From Streptomyces ochraceiscleroticus (GTDB lineage: Bacteria > Actinomycetota > Actinomycetes > Streptomycetales > Streptomycetaceae): a stretch of 64,000 nt of DNA. This document shows, one piece after another, positions 24,171 to 32,979 of this stretch (position 1 is the stretch's first letter; the number at the start of each line of letters is the position of its first letter). The translations under genes and the position numbers were made by a program. Under the pieces are notes generated by a model, which worked only from the letters and a program-made list of their open reading frames with translations, made no database searches and had not been told where the DNA came from. The stretch is from the NCBI RefSeq assembly GCF_000720485.1, contig NZ_JOAX01000029.1, positions 30,738 to 94,737 of the forward strand. The letters are read 5' to 3'.

Positions 24171-25595
24171 TCAGACCTCCGCCGCGTCCGGGCCGATCCG
24201 GCCCCGTACGGCGGTCTGGACCTCGGTCTCCTCGGCGGGGTCGGCGGCGAGCCGGCGGAGCTGTTCGACGACGCGGGCGTCGCCGGTCGCGGCCGTACGG
24301 GCGGCGAGCTCGCGGGTGGTCTCCTCGCAGTCCCACAGGCACTCGACGGCGAAGCCCGCGGCGAAGCCGGGGTCGGTGGCCGCCAGCGCGGCGGCGGCCC
24401 GGCCGCGCAGGTGGGAGGAGGAGGTCTCGCGGTAGATGTGGCGCAGTACGGGCGCGGCGCACTCGACGCCGAGCCGTCCGGCGCCGTCGGCCAGCTCCCA
24501 CAGGCCAGCCGCGTCCGGGCCCTCGGCCTGCACGGTCCTGCGGAGCACGGCGAGCACCGTGTCGGCGTCCCGGCTGCCGCCTCGGCGGGCCAGCAGCGCG
24601 GCGGCCACGGCGCCCAGCCGGTCCGGGCGGCGGGCCCACACACGGGCGCGTTCGACGGCCGCCACGGAGCGCATACGGCAGAACGCGCCGGTCGCTGCCT
24701 CGACGAGCTCCGGGCAGGCGAGCGGGTCGGAGGCGGCGTCCTCGATCAGGTCGAGCGCTTCGGGGTCGCCCCGCTCGGCAAGGTGACGCAGGGCAGCCGC
24801 GCGGGCGGCGTCCGGACCGCTGCGGGCGGCCGCCAGCAGCTGGGGGCGGTCCTCGGGGCCGGCCACCGCGCCCAGGCAGCGCGCCGCCGCGCCGGTCCGC
24901 CACTCGGCGGGCCGCTCGGCACGGCCGTCCTCGGCCCACTGCAGGATCTCGCGGACGCTCCAGCCGGGGCGCGGGCCGCTCGGCGTGAGCTGGCGCTGCC
25001 AGCGGTCAAAAGAGCCCTGCTCGCCCGCGGCGCGGACCCGGGCTCCGTACCGGGCGTCCTCGGCCCACAGCCGCCAGGGCCGGGGCTCGAACGCGTCCCG
25101 TACGGCAGCGGCCAGCTCGGCCTCGCCCTCGGGGGTCTCCGGGAACCGGGCCAGGACGGCGGGCGCCAAGGAGAGCAGGCCCTCGTCGTCGTCGCGCAGG
25201 GCGAGCTCGTCCAGGGCCCAGCGCCAGTTGCCGCCGACCGCGGCGTAGCTGCGCAACAGGAGCAGCGCGGCGTCGCGCCCGTAGGAGGCGAGGTGGCCCA
25301 GGACGGAGAGCGCGAGGCCGGTGCGCTCCTCGCGGGTGTCCGTGCGGTCGTCGGGGTGGAAGAGGTGCCGTTCGATCTCTTCGAGGCCGCCGTCGAGCTG
25401 CATGTAGAGGCGTGCGTAGTACAGCGAGCGGTTCTCCAGCTGCCAGTCGCGCCGGGGGTCGCGCAGCACGCTGTCGTTGAGGGCGGCCAGGGCCTCGGCC
25501 CGGGGCGCCGCCAAGGCATGCAGGGTCCCGTCGCCGCGGCCTCGCTGGAGGAGGCCGAGCAGGGTGCCACTGGGCGCTATGTCTGGATCGAACAT
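24171..25595 (-). CDS. HEAT-repeat-like protein of unknown function
   Basis: A 474-aa soluble all-helical protein. From about residue 90 it consists of repeated two-helix units with the Ala/Leu/Asp pattern of HEAT or PBS-lyase repeats (for example ARSGPDAARAAALRHLAERG, AVAAALLARRGGSRDADTV and LRGRAAAALAATDPGF). It has no signal peptide and no catalytic motif. ATG at 25595 (MFDPDIAPSG) is preferred; ATG at 25652 is in frame and possible, and neither has a good ribosome-binding site. It is divergent from the PP2C phosphatase gene. A scaffold or protein-interaction role is all the architecture suggests. Confidence 0.7.
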   Translation of the reverse strand: MFDPDIAPSGTLLGLLQRGRGDGTLHALAAPRAEALAALNDSVLRDPRRDWQLENRSLYYARLYMQLDGGLEEIERHLFHPDDRTDTREERTGLALSVLGHLASYGRDAALLLLRSYAAVGGNWRWALDELALRDDDEGLLSLAPAVLARFPETPEGEAELAAAVRDAFEPRPWRLWAEDARYGARVRAAGEQGSFDRWQRQLTPSGPRPGWSVREILQWAEDGRAERPAEWRTGAAARCLGAVAGPEDRPQLLAAARSGPDAARAAALRHLAERGDPEALDLIEDAASDPLACPELVEAATGAFCRMRSVAAVERARVWARRPDRLGAVAAALLARRGGSRDADTVLAVLRRTVQAEGPDAAGLWELADGAGRLGVECAAPVLRHIYRETSSSHLRGRAAAALAATDPGFAAGFAVECLWDCEETTRELAARTAATGDARVVEQLRRLAADPAEETEVQTAVRGRIGPDAAEV

Positions 25596-25937
25596 GAGGT
25601 CAGCATCCGGTGCGGGGGACTGGCTGGCAACGGGATTTCCGCTGACCGGCATTCTTGCCGGTGTCCGCGGGCCGTATGCGTCGTTCCCCAGGGTGGATCG
25701 GCGGAACGACTGCCGTACGGCGGCCGAAGCCTAGCCCGGAGCGACCGATTCCGCAGCGCCCGGGCGGGTTACCGACGCGCAGCCGGGGGCATATGCCATG
25801 CGCACCACCGTATCGGGTCATGCCAAATCCCTTACGCGCGGTCGCAGCCTGTGCAACAGTCGTTACCGGCCCTTCCATCAGACATGGCCGACGAGGCCAC
25901 AGACATGGCCGCGCGCCGCCTGATATCGGAGTACGTC
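25596..25937. other. Divergent regulatory region, HEAT gene / PP2C gene
   Basis: 342 bp between divergent starts. It contains an inverted repeat TCGTTCC/GGAACGA (25681-25687 and 25703-25709) that could bind a regulator. I see no convincing consensus promoter and no small gene. Confidence 0.4.
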
Positions 25938-27413
25938 ATGCCGTCCCATCTCTTCGCGGACCATCATCACGCGCAGCCGCCCGAGCGCGGCGCGGTCGAC
26001 GCACTCATCTCGCAGGCACGCCGGCTCCGTGGCAGTCTGGACGCCGTGCGCCGCGAGGCCGCGGCCGAGGGTCACCCGGACGAGGACGCCCGGCTGCGCT
26101 GGCAGCGGGCGCTGTGCGACCTCGCGGTCCACCACCTCGACGACCTCGGTGGCCATCTGGACCAGCTCAGAGAGGGACTGCCGACGGGGCCCCTGGACGG
26201 CCTGGACGAGCCCCTGTCGCATCCCGCGGCCCCGCCCGGCCCCGACCCCGAGGCGCACGCCCGCGGCTCGCTCCTGACCCGCGTGGGCAGCGCCGAGTGG
26301 AATCTCCTCACCGACGAGGCGAGCTGGTCCGAAGAGCTGTTCGGGATCTTCGGCCGGGAGCCCGCCGACGGGCCGCTCACCCTGGACGAGCTGCCCTCCC
26401 TGATCTTCGCCGACGACCAGCCCCTCGTGACCGCGATGGTCACGGACTGCCTGGTGGACGGCAAGCCGATCGACGGCGAATTCCGCATCGTGCGCCCCGA
26501 CACGAGCGTGCGCACGGTGCACATGGTGGGCGAGCCGGTGCTCGACGCCGACGGCAGCACGGCCTGCATGTGGGCCGTACTGCGGGACGTCAGCGAGCTG
26601 CGCCGCAGCCAGAGGGCGGTGCGCGAGACCCGTGACTCGCTGCAGCGCCAACGGCACATCGCGCAGACCGAACACCGGCTTGCGGTCGAGCTGCAGGAAG
26701 CCGTGCTGCCGCCGTGGCGCGGCTCCCTGCGGTTCCCGCACGGCGGCCCGGTCGCCCTGGACCTCGCCGCGCGTTACCTCCCTTCCGGCTCCAGCGCCCT
26801 CGTCGGCGGCGACTGGTACGACGCGCTGCAGCTGCCCGACGGGCGCACGCTGCTGAGCGCCGGCGACCTCACCGGGCACGGCGTGACCGCCACGTCGGGC
26901 ATGGCGATGCTGCTCGGCGCGCTGCGCGGCATGGCCGTCTCGGGCCAGGAGCCGGGCCCCCTGATGGGCTACCTCAACCAACTCCTGGACACCTCCGCGC
27001 AGCCCGCCCTGGGCAGCGCGGTGTGCTGCCGCTTCGACCCGGCCACCCGCAGGCTGGACTGGGCGCAGGCCGGGCACCCCGCGCCGCTGCTGTTCCGGGA
27101 CGGGCGGGGACGGGCGCTGCAGCCGCCGGAGGGCGTACTGCTGGGCGCGACCTCCGGGGCCGTGTACACGCAGCGCAGCGTGCAGTTGGAGCCCGGCGAC
27201 CTGCTCGTGCTGTACACCGACGGGCTGGTGCCCCGGCGCCGTACGCCCGACGCGGACAGCACGCATGAAGGCGCTGAGCGGCTGCTCGCCCTCGCCCCCC
27301 GGTTCGCGGCGGCGCGGAGCGCGCAGGACAGCGTCCGTATCGTCGTCGAGGAGTTCGGCAACGCCGAACGGGAGGACGACGCGTGCGTGTTGATCGCCAG
27401 GATCGGTGACTGA
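25938..27413 (+). CDS. PAS-domain PP2C/SpoIIE-type serine phosphatase
   Basis: A 491-aa signalling phosphatase. The order is a His-rich N-terminus, a helical region (about residues 15-80), a PAS domain (about 95-215; AEWNLLTDEASWSEELFGIF and DGEFRIVRPDTS are typical), a short coiled coil and a PPM/SpoIIE phosphatase domain (about 240-490). The phosphatase metal sites appear as GGDWYDALQLPDGR, AGDLTGHGVTA and LYTDGLVPRR. Such Streptomyces proteins dephosphorylate anti-anti-sigma factors in partner-switching systems; the partner is not in this window. ATG at 25938 is chosen because GGAG lies 6 bases upstream; ATGs at 25905 and 25884 are alternatives. No anti-sigma HATPase domain is present. Confidence 0.88.
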   Translation: MPSHLFADHHHAQPPERGAVDALISQARRLRGSLDAVRREAAAEGHPDEDARLRWQRALCDLAVHHLDDLGGHLDQLREGLPTGPLDGLDEPLSHPAAPPGPDPEAHARGSLLTRVGSAEWNLLTDEASWSEELFGIFGREPADGPLTLDELPSLIFADDQPLVTAMVTDCLVDGKPIDGEFRIVRPDTSVRTVHMVGEPVLDADGSTACMWAVLRDVSELRRSQRAVRETRDSLQRQRHIAQTEHRLAVELQEAVLPPWRGSLRFPHGGPVALDLAARYLPSGSSALVGGDWYDALQLPDGRTLLSAGDLTGHGVTATSGMAMLLGALRGMAVSGQEPGPLMGYLNQLLDTSAQPALGSAVCCRFDPATRRLDWAQAGHPAPLLFRDGRGRALQPPEGVLLGATSGAVYTQRSVQLEPGDLLVLYTDGLVPRRRTPDADSTHEGAERLLALAPRFAAARSAQDSVRIVVEEFGNAEREDDACVLIARIGD

Positions 27414-27489
27414 CGGCAGACCGGTGACTGACAGCTGAGCGATGGCTGACAGCTGACCGAACGGCTGACCGGCGCCTGACACGTGTCAG
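27400..27489. repeat. Degenerate tandem repeat and palindrome between convergent genes
   Basis: Imperfect repeats of about 18 bp built on GGTGACTGAC/GGCTGACAGCTGA begin at the PP2C stop and run to about 27475. They are followed by the perfect palindrome CTGACACGTGTCAG (27476-27489), which may act in transcription termination between the convergent genes. Confidence 0.5.
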
Positions 27490-27611
27490 CACACCTTCAG
27501 CACAGTCGTCAGCGCGGCCGACGGCACACACGGCGCACACGGCACACACAGCCAAGGGAAACCGCCCCGAGGTCTTGGGGGCAGCGTCTCCCGCGGTGGT
27601 CCGGCGGCCGT

Positions 27612-29096
27612 TCAGACCTGCCCGTTGCGGTCCTTCGGCTTCTTCTGCTTCGGCAGGGCGAGCCTGATCTCCTCGCGCAGGTCCTGGACCTTGGCGCAGT
27701 CGGCGTACTGCCCGGTCAGGCGGTACATCTCGCGCAGCCGGTCCCAGGTGCGGTGCGAGGAGTTCTCCCCGATCGACATCAGTGCCAGCCGGGCGTACCG
27801 GTCCGCCTGTTCGGGATCATTGGCGATGAACAGGGCGGAAGCCATCGAGAGATAGTCGAAGATCTGCGAGCGCTGGTAACCCTCCCTGCGCAGCGCCAGC
27901 GCCTGCCGCGCGTGCCCCTGGGCGACCTTGGCGGCCTTGGGGTCGTGCTCGGCGAGCGTGCGATACGCCAGTGCCTCCATGCCGTGCAAATCCGCCTCGT
28001 CGAAGTTCTGCATCCAACTGGGCGGCGGCACGTCCCGCTTGTCCGAGACGAACAGCTCCTCGGCCTCGCCGAGGGTGCGCCGCATCGCCTGCCCATGGCC
28101 CTTCGACGCCTGCGCCCACGCCTCGATCGTGTGCAGCATCGCACGCGTGCGCGGCAGGGTCTCGTCGCCGGAGCCGGACTGGGCGAGCTTCATCAGGTCC
28201 AGGGCGTCGTCCGGGCGGCCCAGGTGGACCATCTGGCGCGCCGCCCGGGACAGCGCCTCTCCGGCCCGGGGGCGGTCGCCGCCTTCACGGGCCGCGTGCG
28301 CGGCGATGACGAAGTACTTCTGTGCGGTGGGCTCCAGGCCCACGTCGTGGGACATCCAGCCGGCCAGGACGGCCAAGTTGGCCGCCACGCCCCACAGCCG
28401 CCGCTGGAGGTGCTCGGGGTGGCGGTAGGCGAGCATCCCGCCCACCTCGTTGAGCTGGCCCACCACGGCCTTGCGCTGCAGCCCGCCGCCGCGGGACGCG
28501 TCCCAGGCGCGGAAGACCTCCACCGAGCGTTCCAGTGCGTCGATCTCCTGGGAGCCCACGGGGGCCGCTTCATAGCGGTCCAGGCCGGCCTGGTCGAGGG
28601 TATGCGAGCCGAGGGGGTTGTCGATACGGGGTGCGTCGGCTGCCAGGGCCGGGTCGGCGTGCAGCCAGTCGTACATGGCGCTGCTGAGCGCGGATCCGGC
28701 GGCGAGCGCCGCGCCCGCGCCCACCAAGCCGCGTCGGTTGAGCATGAGGTCCATTCCCGTGAATTCCGTGAGGACCGCAGCCGTACGGTCGGGCGGCCAC
28801 GGCAGGCCGTCGGCGCCCTGCCGCTTCCCCGCGCGCCCTGAGCGTGCGAAGCCGAGGTCCTCGGTGGTTACGACACGGCCGAGGCGCTCGGTGAACAGGG
28901 ATGCCAGGACCTTCGGCACCGGATCACGCGGGGTCTCCCCCATGTCGATCCAGCGCCGGACTCGGGACGTGTCGGTCGCCAGCTGCGGGTGGCCCATGGC
29001 CGCCGCCTGCCGGTTGACCAACCTCGCCAGCTCGCCCTTCGACCAGCCGGCGAGCTGGAAAAGGTCCGCGAGACGGGTGTTCGGCTCCCTGTTCAC
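27612..29096 (-). CDS. NsdA-family TPR regulator
   Basis: A 494-aa cytoplasmic protein with an N-terminal helix-turn-helix-like segment (LFQLAGWSKGELARLVNRQA, then TDTSRVRRWIDMGETPRDPV), a short hydrophobic Ala/Gly stretch (about 130-150) and a C-terminal array of TPR-like helices (about 180-470). The N-terminal pattern is that of Streptomyces NsdA, a negative regulator of sporulation and antibiotic production; whether this is the orthologue or a paralogue cannot be settled here. GTG at 29096 is chosen over the longer frame to 29270, whose extra residues are not protein-like. It is divergent from the TTA-containing phosphotransferase gene. Confidence 0.75.
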   Translation of the reverse strand: MNREPNTRLADLFQLAGWSKGELARLVNRQAAAMGHPQLATDTSRVRRWIDMGETPRDPVPKVLASLFTERLGRVVTTEDLGFARSGRAGKRQGADGLPWPPDRTAAVLTEFTGMDLMLNRRGLVGAGAALAAGSALSSAMYDWLHADPALAADAPRIDNPLGSHTLDQAGLDRYEAAPVGSQEIDALERSVEVFRAWDASRGGGLQRKAVVGQLNEVGGMLAYRHPEHLQRRLWGVAANLAVLAGWMSHDVGLEPTAQKYFVIAAHAAREGGDRPRAGEALSRAARQMVHLGRPDDALDLMKLAQSGSGDETLPRTRAMLHTIEAWAQASKGHGQAMRRTLGEAEELFVSDKRDVPPPSWMQNFDEADLHGMEALAYRTLAEHDPKAAKVAQGHARQALALRREGYQRSQIFDYLSMASALFIANDPEQADRYARLALMSIGENSSHRTWDRLREMYRLTGQYADCAKVQDLREEIRLALPKQKKPKDRNGQV

Positions 29097-29330
29097 GTCA
29101 AGCCCCCAGGTTCCTCGACTGAGTTGACAGTAACCGGCCGTCATGTGCCGGGCGAGCATTCGCCAGGGTTCGCCAGGGTGCGCCAGATGGTCTGCCACCC
29201 GTAGTCGAGTGTTCTGTAGAGACGCAGCCCCCGGCCCGGTGGCGGAAACGCATTCCCCAGGGTGTCGCAACCCTCACCGGGCCGGTGGCGCAACGCCACT
29301 CGTCGGCGCACGAAGGGACCTCATCCACCC

Positions 29331-30464
29331 ATGTACGCAGCATCGTCCGCCGCGACCGCCCCGCCCCGGCCGTACCGCCCGCAGCCCACGGGCAGCGGTC
29401 CGTACCTCGATCCCGCTCACTCCTCGGGAATGGCCGCCGGGCCTCCGGGCGGCCGCCTCCGGCGCCCCCAGGGAGCAGCACCACAACCGCTCAGCGGGAG
29501 ACTCGATTTGTCCGGCCCCCAGGGCGCGCAGTTGCGCGCGGCGGTCGCCTCGGTGCAGCGCATCTGTCCGGAGTTCAATCCCGTCCAGGTGCTGCGGCGG
29601 GGCGGGAAGTCCGTCCTTCTCGTCGGCACGACCGGGCGCACGACCGCGGTGGCGAAGTGTTTACTGGACCACTCGCCGGCGTGGGTCGAGCGGTTCCGGC
29701 ACGAAATAGCTGCGTATCGCGCCTTCGTACGCCACCGTCCACCGGTGCGCGTGCCGAGGTTGGTCGCCGCGGACCCTGACGCCTGCACACTGGTCGTCGA
29801 ACGCATGCCCGGCCGGGTCGCCGCCGTGCAGCGGCATCCCACGGACGGGCCGCCGCGTGCGGACGTCCGGGCCGCCCTCGGGGCGATCTGCCGGATCAAC
29901 CTCTGGCGCCCGCCGGCCGGGATGTTCGACGCCCCCCTGGACTACGCGAACCGCATCGGCCGGTACCACGACCTCGGTCTGCTGACCGACCGGGACCTGG
30001 GCGACCTGCAGAAGCTGATGCACGGCATCGCGCACTCCCCCGGCCAGTTCTGCCACGGCGACGCACTGCTGAACAACGTCCTGCTCTCGCCCGCCGGCCC
30101 GGTCCTGCTGGACTGGGAGCACGCCGGCTGGTACTTGCCGGGCTACGACCTGGCGACCCTGTGGTCGGTGCTCGGGGACGCACCGGTCGCACGCCGCCAG
30201 ATCAGCCAGCTCGCGCAGGCCGCGGGCCCCGCCGCCCGGGACTCCTTCCTGGTCAACCTGATGCTGGTACTGACCCGGGAGATCCGGCGCTACGAGACCG
30301 CGGTACAGCGGACCATGCGGGAGGAAGTACCGCCCGGTTCCACCGGTCAGGGACAGCCGGGGGCGCCCGCGGCGGGCGAGGAACAGCGCCTGCTGCTGCG
30401 GCGGCTGCACGACGACGCCCAGATGGCGCGGCGTGCGGTACGGGCGGCGGTCGGTACCCGCTGA
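29331..30464 (+). CDS. APH-type phosphotransferase with a TTA codon
   Basis: A 377-aa protein of the aminoglycoside/choline-kinase-like phosphotransferase fold. The Brenner-type catalytic segment is [19 protein letters not shown] (catalytic Asp in HGD), followed by [18 protein letters not shown] with the metal-binding Asp. The N-terminal 60 residues are Pro/Gly-rich and disordered. Codon 111 (29661-29663) is TTA, the rare leucine codon read in Streptomyces by the bldA tRNA, so full-length product should appear mainly late in growth. ATG at 29331 is preferred; an in-frame start at 29262 is possible. The substrate is unknown; a resistance role is not supported over a small-molecule or cell-surface kinase. 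Confidence 0.8.
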   Translation: MYAASSAATAPPRPYRPQPTGSGPYLDPAHSSGMAAGPPGGRLRRPQGAAPQPLSGRLDLSGPQGAQLRAAVASVQRICPEFNPVQVLRRGGKSVLLVGTTGRTTAVAKCLLDHSPAWVERFRHEIAAYRAFVRHRPPVRVPRLVAADPDACTLVVERMPGRVAAVQRHPTDGPPRADVRAALGAICRINLWRPPAGMFDAPLDYANRIGRYHDLGLLTDRDLGDLQKLMHGIAHSPGQFCHGDALLNNVLLSPAGPVLLDWEHAGWYLPGYDLATLWSVLGDAPVARRQISQLAQAAGPAARDSFLVNLMLVLTREIRRYETAVQRTMREEVPPGSTGQGQPGAPAAGEEQRLLLRRLHDDAQMARRAVRAAVGTR

Positions 30465-30494
30465 TCCGCCGACGGGGGAAAGACGGGGGAAACG

Positions 30495-30526
30495 GAGCGG
30501 CGCGCCTGTGCTGGGGCGCGCCGCTC
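30495..30526 (+). terminator. Strong hairpin terminator after the phosphotransferase gene
   Basis: A perfect 12-bp stem, GAGCGGCGCGCC at 30495-30506 and GGCGCGCCGCTC at 30515-30526, with an 8-base loop, 31 bp after the stop codon. It has no T-tract. Confidence 0.75.
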
Positions 30527-30922
30527 TCGTATGCGCGCTTCGAGGCCGAGGCGCACCGCTCCCGTAGCGGCGCACCGCTCCCGTATGTGCCGCGCCGCTC
30601 TCCGGGGCGCGCTCTGCCGCGCCAGGGTGGCGTACGGTGGCGCGCTCCGGGGCATCACCCTCACGCACCCTGTGGCGGTGCGGATTCCGAGCGGTGCACG
30701 GCCCGGCGTTCCCTCCGGCATTGGTCCATTCCACTGACGCGTCCCAGGCCCGGCGCCCGGTGCGCGAAAACTTCTCAGGCCCCGCGCCGACCTGCGAAAT
30801 CGGCCGGTCGCGGGGTGATTGACGGATCGTCGGTGAACCGATACCTCTTGACAGGTTCCCGCACGCCCAACGGCGCACCATCCGCCACACCGCCCGGTAC
30901 GGGCCGGCCCGAGGAGGCTGCA
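30527..30922. other. Intergenic region upstream of the amidase
   Basis: Holds a 16-bp direct repeat GCGCACCGCTCCCGTA at 30551-30566 and 30570-30585 with degenerate relatives around it, then the amidase promoter region. TTGACG (30819-30824) and TACCTC (30842-30847), 17 bp apart, form a weak promoter candidate, and the spacer includes the inverted repeat TCGGTGAACCGA. I looked for a c-di-AMP riboswitch, found before some Streptomyces wall hydrolases, and cannot support one. Confidence 0.45.
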
Positions 30923-32917
30923 TTGCGAGGATCCGCCCCTGTCGGCGTCGCCAGACGCGACGCCCCCCGAACCCCCCGCAGCACGACGAGGAGGGCCGGT
31001 ACCGCCGTCGCGGTGGCCGCCCTCCTTCTGCCACTGGTCTCGGCCGCGCCCACCGCCACCGCGGGCTCGGACGCCGGTTCGCTGCAGCGAGCCTTCGCCG
31101 ACGCGTCCGCCCGGTACGGCGTGCCGCAGAGCGTGCTGCTGGGCGTCGCCTATCTGGAGTCCCGCTGGGACGGGCACCAGGGCGCGCCCAGCGTGGCCGG
31201 CGGCTACGGCCCGATGCACCTCACCGACGCGCGGACCGCGCTCGCCCGGGAGGCGCCGCACCACAGCGAGGGCACCGAGGACGCCCGCGGCGACGACGCG
31301 CGCCCCCGCAAGACCCCCGAGGCGGCGCTGCCGAAGACCTCGGCGCTGCCGGCGCGGCTGCGGACCCTGCCGAAGGCCGCGGCGCTCACCGGCCTGTCCG
31401 CGCGTGAGCTGCGCGAGAGCGCCGCGGCGAACGTCAGCGGCGGCGCGGCCCTCCTCGCCGACCAGCAGCGCAGGCTCGGCCTGAAGGCGAGCGCCGACCC
31501 CGCCGACTGGTACGCCGCGGTGGCCCGCTACTCGGGCGCGAGCGAGGCGAAGAGCGCCACCGTCTTCGCCGACCAGGTGTACGACGTGCTGCGCGACGGC
31601 GCGTCCCGGACGACCGACGCCGGCCAGCGCGTCACCCTCGCCAAGTCCCCGGGCCTGACGCCGGACCGCGCCCAGACCCGTGTACTGGGCCTGCGCGAGG
31701 CGCCGTCCGGGAACACCGAGTGCCCGTCCGAGGTGGCGTGCGAGTCGGTGCCCGCGCCGTACCAGGAGCTCGGCGACGACGACTACGGCAACCACGACCT
31801 GGCGGACCGCCCAGAGGATCAGTCCGTCGACTACATCGTCATCCACGACACGGAAGCGACGTGGGAGACGACCCTGAAGCTGGTGCAGGACCCGACGTAT
31901 GTGTCCTGGCACTACAGCCTCCGGTCCGCCGACGGGCTGATCGCCCAGCACGTCCCGACCAAGGACGTCGGCTGGCACGCGGGCAACTGGTACGTCAACT
32001 CCCGCTCCATCGGCCTGGAGCACGAGGGTTTCCTGGCGGCGCCGGACGCCTGGTACACGGAGGCGATGTACCGCACCTCCGCGCGCCTGGTGCGGTACCT
32101 GGCGCGGAAGTACGACATCCCGCTGGACCGGCAGCACGTCCTCGGGCACGACAACGTGCCGGGGACCACCACCGCGTCGATCAAGGGCATGCACACCGAC
32201 CCGGGGCCGTACTGGGACTGGGACCACTACTTCATCCTGCTGGGCAGGCCGCTGGTGCCGACCGCGGGGCCGCACGGCGGCCTGGTCACCATCCGCCCGG
32301 AGTACGAGGAGAACCAGCCCGCGTACACCGGCTGCGAGAAGGCGGGCCAGCCGTGCGCCGCGCACGGCTCGGGCGCGGTACGCCTGTACTCGGCGCCCAA
32401 CGAGGACGCTCCGCTGATCAAGGACGAGGGGCTGCACCCGGGGGGCGGTGACTCCACCTCCGGGGTGAACGACACCGGCGCCCGCGCCAGCACCGGCCAG
32501 CAGTTCGCGGTCGCGGAGCGGAAGGGCGACTGGACGGCGATCTGGTACCTCGGCCAGAAGGCGTGGTTCCACAACCCCGGCGAGGAGCCGACGGCGGTGG
32601 ACGCCAGGGGCTGGGTGGCGGTCCCGAAGGAGGGCAGGACCGAGATCCCGGTCTACGGGCGGGCCTACCCGGAGAAGGCCGCCTACCCGGCCGGCGTCCC
32701 GGTCCAGTCGGTCTCGCCGCTCCCGTACACCCTCAAGGCCGGCCAGCGTTACGCGGCCGGCGGCCGGACGCTCGGCGAGTACTTCTACGCACCGACGTTC
32801 GACACGAGCAAGCACGTGGTCGTGCGCGGCAAGGACGCGTACTACGAGATCCAGGTCGGCCACCGGGTCGGCTACGTCCGCGCGGCGGATGTCGACATCC
32901 GCAGGTCGGGCCGCTGA
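30923..32917 (+). CDS. Secreted N-acetylmuramoyl-L-alanine amidase with an SLT-like N-terminal domain
   Basis: A 664-aa exported protein. TTG at 30923 has GAGGAGG at good spacing and gives a clear signal peptide (Arg-rich n-region, hydrophobic AVAVAALLLPLVSA, cleavage near TATAGSDA). Residues about 55-210 resemble a lysozyme/transglycosylase-like fold (YGVPQSVLLGVAYLESRWDG with a candidate catalytic Glu, then GGYGPMHL). An amidase_2 domain follows (about 300-460) with zinc ligands in YIVIHDTEATW and GHDNVPGTTTASIKGMHTDP, plus IGLEHEGF. The C-terminal 200 residues look like SH3-type repeats for wall binding. It should cut the peptidoglycan stem peptide outside the cell. It is bounded by strong hairpins on both sides, so it is monocistronic. 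Confidence 0.88.
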   Translation: MRGSAPVGVARRDAPRTPRSTTRRAGTAVAVAALLLPLVSAAPTATAGSDAGSLQRAFADASARYGVPQSVLLGVAYLESRWDGHQGAPSVAGGYGPMHLTDARTALAREAPHHSEGTEDARGDDARPRKTPEAALPKTSALPARLRTLPKAAALTGLSARELRESAAANVSGGAALLADQQRRLGLKASADPADWYAAVARYSGASEAKSATVFADQVYDVLRDGASRTTDAGQRVTLAKSPGLTPDRAQTRVLGLREAPSGNTECPSEVACESVPAPYQELGDDDYGNHDLADRPEDQSVDYIVIHDTEATWETTLKLVQDPTYVSWHYSLRSADGLIAQHVPTKDVGWHAGNWYVNSRSIGLEHEGFLAAPDAWYTEAMYRTSARLVRYLARKYDIPLDRQHVLGHDNVPGTTTASIKGMHTDPGPYWDWDHYFILLGRPLVPTAGPHGGLVTIRPEYEENQPAYTGCEKAGQPCAAHGSGAVRLYSAPNEDAPLIKDEGLHPGGGDSTSGVNDTGARASTGQQFAVAERKGDWTAIWYLGQKAWFHNPGEEPTAVDARGWVAVPKEGRTEIPVYGRAYPEKAAYPAGVPVQSVSPLPYTLKAGQRYAAGGRTLGEYFYAPTFDTSKHVVVRGKDAYYEIQVGHRVGYVRAADVDIRRSGR

Positions 32918-32927
32918 ACGACGACAT

Positions 32928-32963
32928 GGCGGCCGGCGGGGCCTTCCGGGCCCGCCGGCCGCC
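32928..32963. terminator. Bidirectional terminator between amidase and aldo/keto reductase
   Basis: A perfect 13-bp GC stem, GGCGGCCGGCGGG at 32928-32940 and CCCGCCGGCCGCC at 32951-32963, with a 10-base loop. It is placed 11 bp after the amidase stop and 17 bp from the stop of the convergent reductase gene. Confidence 0.8.
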
Positions 32964-32979
32964 GTTCCGTTTCCGCTCC

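Noticed and set aside
29331..30464. Phosphotransferase as an aminoglycoside resistance gene
   Set aside because: Only the general APH fold is visible; no resistance context, and the Pro-rich N-terminus and developmental neighbours give no support.
30640..30920. Possible c-di-AMP riboswitch before the amidase
   Set aside because: Some Streptomyces wall-hydrolase genes have one, but the conserved ydaO core is not visible here.
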